Positions 26,140 through 35,446 are shown, counted from the first letter of the stretch. The stretch: 64,000 bases of DNA from Neisseria bacilliformis (GCF_014055025.1 NZ_CP059571.1:1488001-1552000); one strand, 5' to 3'. Numbers and translations are program-made. The notes: a model not told the origin generated them from the letters alone.

Positions 26140-28155
26140 TTAGAACTGCATTTGCAGTCTGACCCAGGCGGTGCGGCCGGGTTCGTTGACGCGGGTGGTT
26201 TGGGTGCCGGCGGAGGGGTCGCCGCCTTTGCTGACGAATTCGGCGTAGGTTTTGTTGAACAGGTTGTCTACGCCGCCTTGCAGGGTGGCATATTTGGCGA
26301 TGCGCCAGCCGGCGTTGAGGGAGAGTGTGCCGAAGCCGCCCGCCGCGCCGAGGTCTTGGCCGACGATGTTGCCTTGTCCGACGGCGTAGCGTTTTTGGGC
26401 GGCGGCTACGCGCCAGAGTGCGCCCGCGCTGAATTTGCCGTTGTCCCAGGCGAGGGTGTTGCGCCATTCGAGCGGCGGGGTTTGCGCCAAGGGCAGGCCG
26501 TCGGTGCGGTTTTTGCCGCGTGTATAGGCGAGGCTGCTGCCGATTTCCCAGTGCGGGGCGAACTGCCATTTGAATTCGGCTTCGCCGCCGAAGCGGGTGG
26601 CGTTGATGTTGCGGCCGTTGAGGCACATCATGCCGGGGCATTTTTCCAGGAGGATGAAGTCGCGCACGTCGCCGGCGAAGACGGAGAGCGAGCCTTGCAG
26701 GTGTTCGGTTTTCCAGATCATGCCGGCGTCGATTTGGCGGTTTTGTTCGCGTTTGAGGCTGGTGGAGGTGCGGCGTTCCCAGTAGTCGGGGGCGCGCTCG
26801 GAGAGGCCGAAGCCGGCGTAGTATTTGGTCGCGCCTGCCTGCTGTTCCCAGCGGAGGAAGCCGGAGTTGAGGCGGTAGTTTTGCTGGCGGTTGGCTTGGG
26901 TGATGGCGAGGCGGCCGTTGTAGGTGCTGCCTGCGGCGAAGTCGTATTCGGCGTCCACTTTGTCGCGGCGCAGGCCGGCGACGAATTTTTGGTTGGCGGT
27001 GCGCTGCCATGCGGCTTCGGCGTATACGCCCCATTGGGTGAAGTTTTGCTGGGGCATGTAGGGTTTGGCGGTGTAGCTGCCGAGGGGTTCCATGTTCATG
27101 CTGGCGCGCTGGCGGTGGCGGTCGCGCATGTAGTCCGCGCCCACTTGCAGGTTGACGTTGTTCCAGTCGAAGGTGGCTTTGATGTTGCCGGTGTCGATGC
27201 GCCGTTCGGGGTTGACCGCGCTCATCATCATGCGCCACATCATGCTGCCAGGCATGACGCGGCGGGTGCGCAGGGTGTAGGTGTCCATCACATGATCGAT
27301 TTTGCTTTTGCCGTAGCGCATTTCGAGTTCGGTAAACCACGGGGTGAGGTGTTTTTGCGTCCAGCGCACGTTCCATGCGTCGCGGTCGAATTTGCTGCCG
27401 TCCATCATGCGGTCGGCGTAGGCGGCTTTGCCACGGCTGCGCTCGTAGGTGGCGGCGACGGTGGTGTCCTCGGTGGGGGTGATGCCAACCTGCACCATCT
27501 GGTTGTCGCGTTTGAATTCGGAGTGGACTTCGTTGCCGCTGCCGTCTTTGTAGTCGTCTGCTTGGTTGTGGGAGATATTGGTGCGGAAATAGCCGTATCT
27601 GCCGCCCACTTGGCCTTCAAACGAGCCGTCGAGGCGGCTGTTGCTGCCCACCATCGCGCTGGCGGAAATCTGGTAGGGTTTTTCGTCGAACTTCGGGTCT
27701 TTGCGGACAAACTGCACCGCGCCCGCCACCAGACCCGCGCCCTGCGTTACGCTCTGCGGGCCTTTGGTAACGATCACTTCGTCGTAGGTGTTGGGGAAAA
27801 TATAGGCTGTGGGCGGGTCCATGCGGTTGGAGCAGCCGCCGTAGATGAATTGGTCGTCGGCGTTGATGCTCAAACGCGAGCCGCCGAGGCCGCGAAACAG
27901 CGGGTCGCCCGAGCTGCCGCCTTTGCGGATCACGCTCATATTGGGCACGGATTGCAGCAGGTCCGCGCCGTCGCCCGCAGGCATGGGCTGGATGGTGGCT
28001 TTGGGGTTGAAGCGGACGGTGTTGGCCTTTTGCTGCACCGCGCCGGTTACCACCACGGGATCAAGCCCGCCCTCCTGTTCGACGGTTTCGCCGTCCGCCC
28101 AAGCGTGGGACACCGCCAATACCAGCGGCAGCAGCAGCCATGTTTTCTGTTTCAT
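26140..28155 (-). CDS. TonB-dependent outer-membrane copper receptor (OprC/NosA type)
   Basis: 671 residues behind AAGGAGATT. Signal peptide to SHAWA, TonB-box-like DPVVVTG, then a plug domain with LLQSVPNMSVIRKGGSSGDP and the copper-receptor signature GGCSNRMDPPTAY, in which Cys108 and Met112 form the CxxxM pair that binds copper in OprC. The barrel contains Met-rich MPGSMMWRMMMSA and CPGMMCLNG, and ends RTAWVRLQMQF, an outer-membrane C-terminus. It probably binds copper at the cell surface using TonB energy. The upstream 28156-28300 region is AT-rich and holds the promoter; a regulator site was not identified. Confidence 0.88.
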   Translation of the reverse strand: MKQKTWLLLPLVLAVSHAWADGETVEQEGGLDPVVVTGAVQQKANTVRFNPKATIQPMPAGDGADLLQSVPNMSVIRKGGSSGDPLFRGLGGSRLSINADDQFIYGGCSNRMDPPTAYIFPNTYDEVIVTKGPQSVTQGAGLVAGAVQFVRKDPKFDEKPYQISASAMVGSNSRLDGSFEGQVGGRYGYFRTNISHNQADDYKDGSGNEVHSEFKRDNQMVQVGITPTEDTTVAATYERSRGKAAYADRMMDGSKFDRDAWNVRWTQKHLTPWFTELEMRYGKSKIDHVMDTYTLRTRRVMPGSMMWRMMMSAVNPERRIDTGNIKATFDWNNVNLQVGADYMRDRHRQRASMNMEPLGSYTAKPYMPQQNFTQWGVYAEAAWQRTANQKFVAGLRRDKVDAEYDFAAGSTYNGRLAITQANRQQNYRLNSGFLRWEQQAGATKYYAGFGLSERAPDYWERRTSTSLKREQNRQIDAGMIWKTEHLQGSLSVFAGDVRDFILLEKCPGMMCLNGRNINATRFGGEAEFKWQFAPHWEIGSSLAYTRGKNRTDGLPLAQTPPLEWRNTLAWDNGKFSAGALWRVAAAQKRYAVGQGNIVGQDLGAAGGFGTLSLNAGWRIAKYATLQGGVDNLFNKTYAEFVSKGGDPSAGTQTTRVNEPGRTAWVRLQMQF

Positions 28156-28402
28156 GCTGATAATCTCCTTAAAATCCGATTTAAAATTGTTCATAAAGTG
28201 TAAAACGCAGGCGAATTATAACAACACAGTTACGGAATAACATATAAACAACCCGCTTGTTGACCTAGCGCAAAACAAATAACGGCAGGCAGTATTTTTT
28301 GCCTGTTTGCGCCGAAAATCCGGTTTTCAGACGGCCTTTTCGGTATCGGCGGACACAAATGCTACAATCGCGCCCGTTTTTCATTTCACAGAAAGCAAAC
28401 GC
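28156..28402. promoter_or_regulatory. divergent promoter region, copper receptor / HerA-like ATPase
   Basis: AT-rich leader of the receptor gene on one side; on the other, TACAAT at 28363-28368 with discriminator CGCGCCC, 35 nt before the ATPase ATG. One inverted DUS at about 28324-28336. Confidence 0.5.
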
Positions 28403-29935
28403 ATGAACCCGCTCACCATCGCCGTGCACGGCAGCGAACACACCCCCCTCGACATCGTCGGCAAAATGGCCAACCGCCACGGCCTCATCGCCGGTGCGAC
28501 CGGCACCGGCAAAACCGTTACCCTGCGCAAAATGGCCGAAAGTTTCAGCCGTATCGGCGTGCCCGTCTTCCTTGCCGACGTGAAAGGCGACCTGTCCGGC
28601 CTGTGCGGTGCGGGCAGCGACTCAGGCAAGGTGGGCGAGCGCATGGCCGAATTCGGTTTGGACAAAACGTCCTATTTACAAGGCTTCCCCGTGCGCTTTT
28701 GGGACGTGTACGGCGAAAGCGGCATCCCCGTGCGCGTAACCGTGTCCGAAATGGGCCCGATGCTGCTCGCCCGCCTGATGAACCTCAACGACACGCAGGA
28801 GGGGCTGCTCAACCTGGTGTTCAAGGCCGCCGACGACCAAGGCTGGCATCTGATTGATTTGAAAGACCTGCGCGGCATGCTGCAATACGTGGCCGACCAC
28901 GCCAAGGAATACCGCACCCAATACGGCAACGTGTCCGCCGCCAGCGTGGGCGCGATCCAACGCCAGCTGCTCACCCTCGAAAACGAAGGCGCGCAGGCGT
29001 TTTTCGGCGAACCCGCCCTCAACCTCGCCGACTGGCTGCAAACCGAAGGCGGACAGGGCGTCATCAACATCCTCAACGCCGAAAAGCTGATGCGCTCGCC
29101 GCGCCTGTACAGCGCGTTTTTGCTGTGGTTTCTCGCCGAACTGTTTGAAACCCTGCCCGAAGTGGGCGATTTGGCGCAGCCCAAATTCGTCATGTTTTTC
29201 GACGAAGCGCATCTGATGTTCGACAACGCCGCCCCCGCGCTGATGGAGCAGGTGGAACAGGTCGTGCGCCTCATCCGCTCCAAAGGCGTGGGCGTGTATT
29301 TCGTTACCCAAAACCCGCTCGATCTGCCCGACACCATCCTCGGCCAGCTCGGCAACCGCGTGCAGCACGCCCTGCGTGCCTTCACTCCGCGCGACCAGAA
29401 AGCCGTGAAAGCCGCCGCCGACACCTTCCGCAGCAACCCCGGCATCAAAGTGGCCGAAGCCATCACCGAACTGGGCGTGGGCGAAGCCCTCGTCTCCTTC
29501 CTCGACGAAAAAGGCATGCCCGAACCGGTGCAGCGCGCCCTTATCCTGCCGCCGCAGTCGCAGCTTGCCCCCTTGTCCGCCGACGAGCGCGCCGCGCGTT
29601 TCCAAAACGACATCCTCTACCGCCACTACAAAGACGCGGTGGACAACTTCTCCGCCTACGAAACCCTGCAACAGCTCGCCGCCGAGCAGGCGCAGGCCGC
29701 CCCCGCCGCGCCGCAAAACGCCGCTCCCGCGCAGCAGAATGCCCCCGCCGCCGCAGAAAAAAAACAGCCCGGCCTGATCGAAGGCTTCCTCGGCGGCCTG
29801 TTCGGCAGCCGCAAAAAAGCCAATCAGGGGCTGGGCTACGATTTGGCCGACAGCATCGGCAACAAAATCAACAAGCAGGTAACCAACGCCATCTCCCGCA
29901 GCGTAATGGGCGTGATTAAAAACATGATGAAATAG
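28403..29935 (+). CDS. HerA/VirD4-like ATPase of the YjgR (DUF853) family
   Basis: 510 residues starting MNPLTIAVHGSEHTPLDIVG. Walker A GATGTGKTVTLRKMAESF near residue 32, ADVKGDLSGLCG, Walker B FVMFFDEAHLMF near 270, then VYFVTQNPLDLPDTILGQLG. The C-terminal third is Ala/Pro/Gln-rich and ends with a Gly/Ile-rich helix (DLADSIGNKINKQVTNAISR). YjgR proteins are RecA-fold P-loop NTPases of uncertain role. The in-frame upstream sequence to 28307 reads through a DUS and the promoter, so it is excluded. Followed by DUS hairpins. Confidence 0.9.
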   Translation: MNPLTIAVHGSEHTPLDIVGKMANRHGLIAGATGTGKTVTLRKMAESFSRIGVPVFLADVKGDLSGLCGAGSDSGKVGERMAEFGLDKTSYLQGFPVRFWDVYGESGIPVRVTVSEMGPMLLARLMNLNDTQEGLLNLVFKAADDQGWHLIDLKDLRGMLQYVADHAKEYRTQYGNVSAASVGAIQRQLLTLENEGAQAFFGEPALNLADWLQTEGGQGVINILNAEKLMRSPRLYSAFLLWFLAELFETLPEVGDLAQPKFVMFFDEAHLMFDNAAPALMEQVEQVVRLIRSKGVGVYFVTQNPLDLPDTILGQLGNRVQHALRAFTPRDQKAVKAAADTFRSNPGIKVAEAITELGVGEALVSFLDEKGMPEPVQRALILPPQSQLAPLSADERAARFQNDILYRHYKDAVDNFSAYETLQQLAAEQAQAAPAAPQNAAPAQQNAPAAAEKKQPGLIEGFLGGLFGSRKKANQGLGYDLADSIGNKINKQVTNAISRSVMGVIKNMMK

Positions 29936-29985
29936 GGTCTGTTGGCAATCAATAGACCCTTGGCCGTCTGAAAAACGGCAAAACG

Positions 29986-30038
29986 GCAAAGAGGCCGTCT
30001 GAAAATCCGTTTTACAGGTTTTCAGACGGCCTCTTTGC
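29986..30038. terminator. DUS hairpin after the DUF853 gene
   Basis: GCAAAGAGGCCGTCTGAAAA and its inverse around a short loop; two imperfect DUS lie between the stop and this hairpin. Confidence 0.75.
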
Positions 30039-30155
30039 CTTAACCTTTTTTAACCTGCTGATTTTTTCGGCAGCCGCCTGCCGCAAATTCCCGCCGCATC
30101 AAATCCCGCTGCGACACACCGTTTTCCGTGCCGCGAAAAGGGTTGCGCGACGGTT

Positions 30156-30231
30156 TTGTCAAGACCTGTTTCACACGGTTAAAACACGATATATTGTATT
30201 CCGACACTCCAATTCATACTATATCTAGTAT
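30156..30231 (+). promoter_or_regulatory. nrdA promoter with two NrdR boxes
   Basis: TTGTCA (30156-30161), 17 bp, TTAAAA (30179-30184) form a possible sigma-70 promoter. Directly downstream are two 16-bp near-palindromes, ACACGATATATTGTAT (30184-30199) and ATACTATATCTAGTAT (30216-30231), 32 bp start to start, i.e. three helical turns. Both fit the NrdR box pattern (ACAC-wATATw-GTGT-like), implying repression by the Zn/ATP-dependent regulator NrdR. The nrdR gene itself is not in the window. Confidence 0.72.
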
Positions 30232-30254
30232 TTTCACCCCATAAAGGATTCCCG

Positions 30255-32534
30255 ATGAATGCCGCTGAAAACCTCAAAGTAACCAAACGCGACGGCCGTT
30301 TGGAAAATATCGATTTAGACAAAATCCACCGCGTTGTTACCTGGGCGGCCGAGGGACTGAAAAACGTTTCTGTCTCCCAAGTCGAGCTCAAATCGCACAT
30401 CCAGTTTTACAACGGCATCCGCACCGACGACATCCACGAAACCATCATCAAAGCCGCCGCCGACCTGATTTCGCAGGAAACGCCCGATTACCAGTATCTC
30501 GCTGCGCGTCTGGCGATTTTCCACCTGCGCAAAATCGCCTACGGCCAGTTTGAGCCGCCGCATCTCTTCGACCATGTTAAAAAACTCACCGAAGCGGGCA
30601 AATACGACCGCCACATCATTGAAGACTACAGCCGCGAAGAGTTTGACGAGCTGAATGCCTACATCGACCACAGCCGCGACATGACTTTTTCTTACGCCGC
30701 CGTGAAACAGCTCGAGGGCAAATATCTGGTGCAGAACCGCGTTACCCGCCAGATTTACGAAACACCGCAGTTTCTGTATGTTTTAGTGGCGATGTGCCTG
30801 TTTTCCAAATACCCGAAAGACACGCGCCTCAATTATGTGAAACGCTTTTACGACGCGGTTTCCACCTTCAAAGTATCGCTGCCCACGCCGATTATGAGCG
30901 GCGTGCGCACGCCCACGCGCCAGTTCAGCTCGTGCGTTCTGATCGAATGCGACGACAGCCTCGATTCCATCAACGCCACCACCAGCGCGATTGTGAAATA
31001 CGTTTCCCAACGCGCCGGTATCGGCATCAACGCCGGACGCATCCGCGGCCTCGGCGCAGAGATTCGCGGCGGCGAAGCGCAGCACACCGGCTGCATTCCG
31101 TTTTTCAAAATGTTCCAAGCGGCGGTTAAATCCTGCTCGCAGGGCGGCGTGCGCGGCGGCGCGGCAACCTTGTTCTACCCCTTGTGGCACATCGAAGCTG
31201 AAAGCCTGTTGGTGTTGAAAAACAACCGCGGCGTGGAAGACAACCGCATCCGCCAACTGGATTACGGCGTGCAAATCAACCGCCTGTTGTACACCCGCCT
31301 GATTAAAGGCGGCAACATCACGCTGTTCTCGCCCAACGAAGTTCCCGGTCTGTACGACGCGTTCTTTGCCGACCAAGACGAATTCGAGCGTCTCTACACG
31401 AAATACGAGCAAGACCCGAATATCCGCAAGCGCACCTTGTCGGCTACCGATTTGTTCTCCACGCTGATGCAGGAACGCGCCGGAACAGGACGTATCTACA
31501 TCCAAAACGTCGATCACTGCAACACGCACAGCCCGTTTGACCCGCGCGTCGCACCCGTGCACCAGTCCAACCTGTGCATGGAAATCGCCCTGCCGACCAA
31601 ACCGCTGGACAACATCAACGATCCGAACGGCGAAATCGCCCTGTGTACCCTGTCTGCCTTCAATTTGGGCGCATTAAACAGCTTGGACGAGCTGGAAGGG
31701 CTTGCCGATTTGACCGTACGCGCACTTGATGCCTTGCTGGATTATCAAGACTATCCGGTCGAAGCCGCTCGCACCGCGACCATGAACCGCCGCACGCTCG
31801 GCATCGGCGTCATCAACTACGCCTACTATCTGGCGAAAAACGGCGTCCGTTACAGCGACGATTCCGCGCTCGGTCTGACCCACCGCACCTTTGAAGCCAT
31901 GCAGTATTACCTGCTCAAAGCATCGGTGAACCTTGCCAAAGAATACGGCGCATGCCCGCTGTTCAATCAAACCGTTTATTCGCAAGGCAAACTGCCCATC
32001 GACACCTACAAAAAAGACTTGGATGCTGTGTGCAGCGAACCGCTGTTGTGCGACTGGGAAAGCCTGCGTGCCGACATCGTCGAACACGGCCTGCGCAACT
32101 CCACCCTCACCGCACTCATGCCGTCTGAAACCAGTTCGCAAATCGCCAACGCCACCAACGGCATCGAGCCACCGCGCGGGCTGGTAACAGTCAAAGCATC
32201 GAAAGACGGCATCCTGAAACAAGTCGTACCGGAGTTTGAAACCCTGAAAGATGCCTACGAAACCCTATGGCAGCTTCCGGGCAACGAAGGCTATTTGAAA
32301 CTCGTTGGTGTGATGCAAAAATTCGTCGATCAGGCGATTTCTGCCAATACCGCCTATGACCCGGGCAAATTCGAAGGCAACAAAGTTTCCATGAAACAAA
32401 TGCTCAAAGACCTGCTGACCGCCTACAAATACGGCGTGAAAACCCTGTATTACCACAACACCCGCGACGGCGCGGACGACACCCAAACCGACATCCAAGA
32501 CGACGGCTGCGCGGGGGGGGCTTGTAAGATTTAA
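30255..32534 (+). CDS. nrdA: ribonucleoside-diphosphate reductase class Ia, alpha subunit
   Basis: 759 residues behind AAAGGATT. N-terminal ATP-cone (VTKRDGRLENIDLDKIHRVV), catalytic core with RQFSSCVLIECDDS, NLCMEIALPT and CTLSAFNLGALN, and C-terminal redox pair in DDGCAGGACKI. It reduces ribonucleotides to deoxyribonucleotides with NrdB. The sequence closely resembles enterobacterial NrdA from memory. The last codons run through eight consecutive G (32513-32520), so a slip of one base would remove the terminal Cys. Its base composition is less G+C-rich than that of adjoining genes. nrdB follows after a small ORF and an oxidoreductase gene. Confidence 0.95.
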   Translation: MNAAENLKVTKRDGRLENIDLDKIHRVVTWAAEGLKNVSVSQVELKSHIQFYNGIRTDDIHETIIKAAADLISQETPDYQYLAARLAIFHLRKIAYGQFEPPHLFDHVKKLTEAGKYDRHIIEDYSREEFDELNAYIDHSRDMTFSYAAVKQLEGKYLVQNRVTRQIYETPQFLYVLVAMCLFSKYPKDTRLNYVKRFYDAVSTFKVSLPTPIMSGVRTPTRQFSSCVLIECDDSLDSINATTSAIVKYVSQRAGIGINAGRIRGLGAEIRGGEAQHTGCIPFFKMFQAAVKSCSQGGVRGGAATLFYPLWHIEAESLLVLKNNRGVEDNRIRQLDYGVQINRLLYTRLIKGGNITLFSPNEVPGLYDAFFADQDEFERLYTKYEQDPNIRKRTLSATDLFSTLMQERAGTGRIYIQNVDHCNTHSPFDPRVAPVHQSNLCMEIALPTKPLDNINDPNGEIALCTLSAFNLGALNSLDELEGLADLTVRALDALLDYQDYPVEAARTATMNRRTLGIGVINYAYYLAKNGVRYSDDSALGLTHRTFEAMQYYLLKASVNLAKEYGACPLFNQTVYSQGKLPIDTYKKDLDAVCSEPLLCDWESLRADIVEHGLRNSTLTALMPSETSSQIANATNGIEPPRGLVTVKASKDGILKQVVPEFETLKDAYETLWQLPGNEGYLKLVGVMQKFVDQAISANTAYDPGKFEGNKVSMKQMLKDLLTAYKYGVKTLYYHNTRDGADDTQTDIQDDGCAGGACKI

Positions 32535-32545
32535 AGGGGAGCACC

Positions 32546-32752
32546 ATGAATCCTGATAATTTTAATATTGAGTTGATCTGGAAAGAAATTGATAGCGGTT
32601 TTGGAGAAGGTGATAGTGATGATGAAATCAGGAAAGCTATCCTTGCAAAGATCCCTGATGTAGATATATCGCAGGTAAATAGCATGCTAAAAAATGCAAG
32701 ACAACTTCGAGAAGAATTTATTAATGCACGATTCGATCAACCAAGTATGTAA
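32546..32752 (+). CDS. small acidic hypothetical protein between nrdA and nrdB
   Basis: 68 residues starting MNPDNFNIELIWKEIDSGFG behind AGGGGAGC, only 11 nt after nrdA, so probably cotranscribed. Acidic and helical in appearance (SDDEIRKAILAKIPDVDISQ), without signal peptide or recognised domain. Its low G+C content differs from the flanking genes. Codon use and the strong RBS support translation. Function unknown. Confidence 0.65.
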   Translation: MNPDNFNIELIWKEIDSGFGEGDSDDEIRKAILAKIPDVDISQVNSMLKNARQLREEFINARFDQPSM

Positions 32753-32756
32753 ATTG

Positions 32757-32910
32757 TAGGTTGGATACTTGTATCCAACATTTGAGGATTTTCAGACGGC
32801 CTCAAAGGCTACCTGAAAAGGCCGTCTGAAAACCAGCTTACGGCTGCCACCATTCAGCTAAAACTAATTTAAATTGAAGCAAGCCGTAGCCTGCATACAA
32901 AGAGACAGCA
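32757..32910. repeat. REP-like palindrome and mixed DUS dialects
   Basis: GTAGGTTGGATACTTGTATCCAACATTT palindrome-type unit starts at 32757 (core TTGGATACTTGTATCCAA). Then an inverted AG-DUS (32791-32802), an Eikenella-type AGGCTACCTGAA (32806-32817) and an AG-DUS. No gene. Confidence 0.6.
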
Positions 32911-33036
32911 GCCGTAGGGTGTGTGGCTTTGCCACGCACGCGGTTTAACCCCTTTTCAGACGACCTTACCCGTTTAAAGGCTACCTGAAAAAAGCCGCCT
33001 GAAAGCGCAGCTTCAGCGCAGCCAAAACCGCAAACC
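32911..33036 (+). repeat. direct repeat, upstream copy, flanking the oxidoreductase gene
   Basis: Starts GCCGTAGGGTGTGTGGC, contains the TTTGCCACGCACGCGGTTTA REP arm, an inverted AGGTCGTCTGAA variant (32955-32966), AGGCTACCTGAA (32978-32989) and the GCGCAGCTTCAGCGCAGCC module. Same order and near-identical sequence as 34125-34250. Confidence 0.8.
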
Positions 33037-33072
33037 CACCACTGCCGTCATTTCCGCGCAAAGGAAACCACC

Positions 33073-34131
33073 ATGACCACCCCATCCCCATCCGCCTCCC
33101 AACCCATCAATGTCGGCATCATCGGCCTCAGCGCGGGCGGCGGCTGGGCATCGATGGCGCACTACCCCTCACTCTCCCGCCTGCCCGAACTGTTCGCCAT
33201 CAAAGGCCTCACCGCCGGCAGCCCCGCTTCTGCCAAACTCGCCGCCGAAAAATACCGCGTGCCGTTTTACAGCGACAACCCCGCCGAACTCGCCGCCCGC
33301 GACGACATCGGCCTCATCGTCGTCGCCGTCAGCCTCCCCCAACACCAAGCCCTTATCGAACAAATCGTCCCCTACGGCAAAGCCATCTACTGCGAATGGC
33401 CGCTCGGCACCACGCCCGAACAGTCCCGCACCCTGCAACAAACCGCCGAAAAATACGGCTGCCGCACCTTCATCGGCCTGCAAGCCCTCACCTCCCCCTA
33501 CGTGCGCAAAATCAAAGCCCTGCTCGACGACCCCGCCGCCGGCCGCCTGCTCAGCTGCACCGTGCGAGGCAGCGATCCGACACGCGGCTTCATCGTCGAT
33601 CCGCGCTATCTCTATGCCCAGCAGCAGGAAAACGGCGTCAACACCCTCACCATCCCGTTCGCCCACATGCTCGCTGCCCTCAACCTGCTGACCGGCCGCC
33701 CGCCCCTCGAACGCGCCCTCACCGCCTGCCTCCACCCCCAAGTGCGCCGCAAAGACAACGGCCAAACCCTCCGCCGCACCGCCACCGACCACGTCCTCTA
33801 CCAAGCCCGCCACACCAACGGCGCGCTCACAGACGTGGTTTACCTCGGCGGCGGCAGCGGGCTGGCCATGCAAATCGAATGCGAACACCTCAGCCTCGTC
33901 ATCACCGCCAACAGCGGCCACATCCAATACGAACCGCTCACCATCGAAATCATCCGCGAAGGCCAAAGCCAAACCCTGCCGCCCCACAGCACCCCCGCCG
34001 AATGCCTGGTCGAAACCTATCGCGCCGTGTGGCACGACCTGCACCACGGCACACACACCGTCCCCGACTTTGCCTACGCCGCCGAACACCAGCAGCGCGT
34101 GTTCGATTTGGCGGCAAATCCGCAGCCGTAG
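33073..34131 (+). CDS. Gfo/Idh/MocA-family NAD(P)-dependent oxidoreductase
   Basis: 352 residues behind AAAGGAAA. Rossmann start INVGIIGLSAGGGWASMAHY, with a variant GxGxxG motif, IGLIVVAVSLPQHQALIEQI and EWPLGTTPEQ (in place of the usual EKP), then a C-terminal alpha/beta domain. The GLSAGGGWASMAHYP and EWPL variants resemble the fungal Gal80-like branch, which can bind dinucleotide without being a typical dehydrogenase. The stop TAG is supplied by the GTAG of the adjoining REP-like repeat. The gene lies between two 126-bp direct repeats inside the nrdA-nrdB interval and looks like an inserted cassette. Confidence 0.85.
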   Translation: MTTPSPSASQPINVGIIGLSAGGGWASMAHYPSLSRLPELFAIKGLTAGSPASAKLAAEKYRVPFYSDNPAELAARDDIGLIVVAVSLPQHQALIEQIVPYGKAIYCEWPLGTTPEQSRTLQQTAEKYGCRTFIGLQALTSPYVRKIKALLDDPAAGRLLSCTVRGSDPTRGFIVDPRYLYAQQQENGVNTLTIPFAHMLAALNLLTGRPPLERALTACLHPQVRRKDNGQTLRRTATDHVLYQARHTNGALTDVVYLGGGSGLAMQIECEHLSLVITANSGHIQYEPLTIEIIREGQSQTLPPHSTPAECLVETYRAVWHDLHHGTHTVPDFAYAAEHQQRVFDLAANPQP

Positions 34132-34250
34132 GGAGTGCGGCTTTGCCACGCACGCGGTTTAACCCGTTTTCAGACGGCCTCACCCGTTTAAAGGCTACCT
34201 GAAAAGGCCGTCTGAAAGCGCAGCTTCGGCGCACCAAAACCCGCCAACCC
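34125..34250 (+). repeat. direct repeat, downstream copy
   Basis: Near-identical to 32911-33036: GCCGTAGGGAGTGCGGC, TTTGCCACGCACGCGGTTTA, inverted AG-DUS, AGGCTACCTGAA (34192-34203) and the GCGCAGCTTCGGCGCA module. A further inverted AGGCTACCTGAA (34254-34265) follows, just before nrdB. Confidence 0.8.
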
Positions 34251-34291
34251 GTTTTCAGGTAGCCTCCCCCACCCATACAGAGAGACCCACC

Positions 34292-35446
34292 ATGTCCTGC
34301 GAACACCTCGTCATGCAATACAGCACATTCAGCAAACAGAAAAACGACGCGCTCAAAGAGCCGATGTTTTTCGGCCAGCCGGTCAACGTCGCCCGCTACG
34401 ACCAGCAGAAATTTGAAGTGTTTGAAAAGCTGATTGAAAAACAGCTTTCCTTCTTCTGGCGGCCGGAAGAAATCGACGTATCGCGCGACCGCATCGACTA
34501 CGCCAATCTGCCCGAGCATGAAAAACACATTTTCATCAGCAACTTAAAATACCAAACCCTGCTCGATTCCATTCAAGGCCGCAGCCCCAATGTCGCGCTG
34601 CTGCCCTTGGTGTCGATTCCCGAATTGGAAACATGGATTGAAACGTGGAGCTTTTCCGAAACCATCCACTCGCGCAGCTACACCCACATCATCCGCAACA
34701 TCGTCAACGACCCGTCTGTCGTGTTCGACGACATCGTGCAAAACGAATACATCATCGCCCGCGCCGAAGACATCGCCTGCTACTACGACGATTTGATCGA
34801 ATACACCCAGTATTACAACCTCTTGGGCGAGGGCGTGCACCAGGTCGGCGGCAAAACCGTGGTCGTGAAACTGCGCGAATTGAAGAAGAAACTCTATCTC
34901 TGCCTGATGTGCGTGAACGTGCTCGAAGCCATCCGTTTTTACGTTTCCTTCGCCTGCTCGTTTGCCTTTGCCGAGCGCGAGCTGATGGAGGGCAACGCCA
35001 AAATCATCAAACTCATCGCCCGCGACGAAGCCCTGCACCTCACCAGCACGCAGCATATGCTCAACCTGATGCGCGCCGGTGCCGACGATCCTGAAATGGC
35101 GGAAATCGCCGTCGAATTGCAGGACGAATGTTTCAAACTCTTCAAAAAAGCGGCGGAGCAGGAAAAAGAATGGGCTGCCTATCTGTTTAAAGACGGTTCG
35201 ATGATCGGCCTGAACAAAGACATTTTGTGCCAATACGTCGAATACATCACCAACCACCGCATGATCGCCGTCGGCCTCGACCCCGCCTTCCCCGCCTCCA
35301 ACCAAAACCCAATCCCGTGGATCAACGCCTGGCTCTCGTCCGACAATGTGCAGGTCGCCCCGCAGGAAGTGGAAATCTCCTCCTACCTCATCGGCCAAAT
35401 CGACGCCGAAATCGATGCGGATGATTTGGACGGGTTTGAGTTGTGA
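34292..35446 (+). CDS. nrdB: ribonucleoside-diphosphate reductase class Ia, beta subunit
   Basis: 384 residues starting [20 protein letters not shown]. Strongly enterobacterial-like: [55 protein letters not shown] and [20 protein letters not shown]. It carries the di-iron ligands and the radical tyrosine (SYTH context) that start catalysis in NrdA. ATG 34292 has GAGAG 8 nt upstream; MQYSTFSK at 34313 is possible and closer to the common family start. It is separated from nrdA by 1.7 kb of inserted sequence, which may give it its own promoter. Confidence 0.94.
   Translation: MSCEHLVMQYSTFSKQKNDALKEPMFFGQPVNVARYDQQKFEVFEKLIEKQLSFFWRPEEIDVSRDRIDYANLPEHEKHIFISNLKYQTLLDSIQGRSPNVALLPLVSIPELETWIETWSFSETIHSRSYTHIIRNIVNDPSVVFDDIVQNEYIIARAEDIACYYDDLIEYTQYYNLLGEGVHQVGGKTVVVKLRELKKKLYLCLMCVNVLEAIRFYVSFACSFAFAERELMEGNAKIIKLIARDEALHLTSTQHMLNLMRAGADDPEMAEIAVELQDECFKLFKKAAEQEKEWAAYLFKDGSMIGLNKDILCQYVEYITNHRMIAVGLDPAFPASNQNPIPWINAWLSSDNVQVAPQEVEISSYLIGQIDAEIDADDLDGFEL

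Noticed and set aside
26152-28203. 683-codon plus-strand ORF opposite the copper receptor
   Set aside because: Antisense shadow; composition is biased and no family resemblance.
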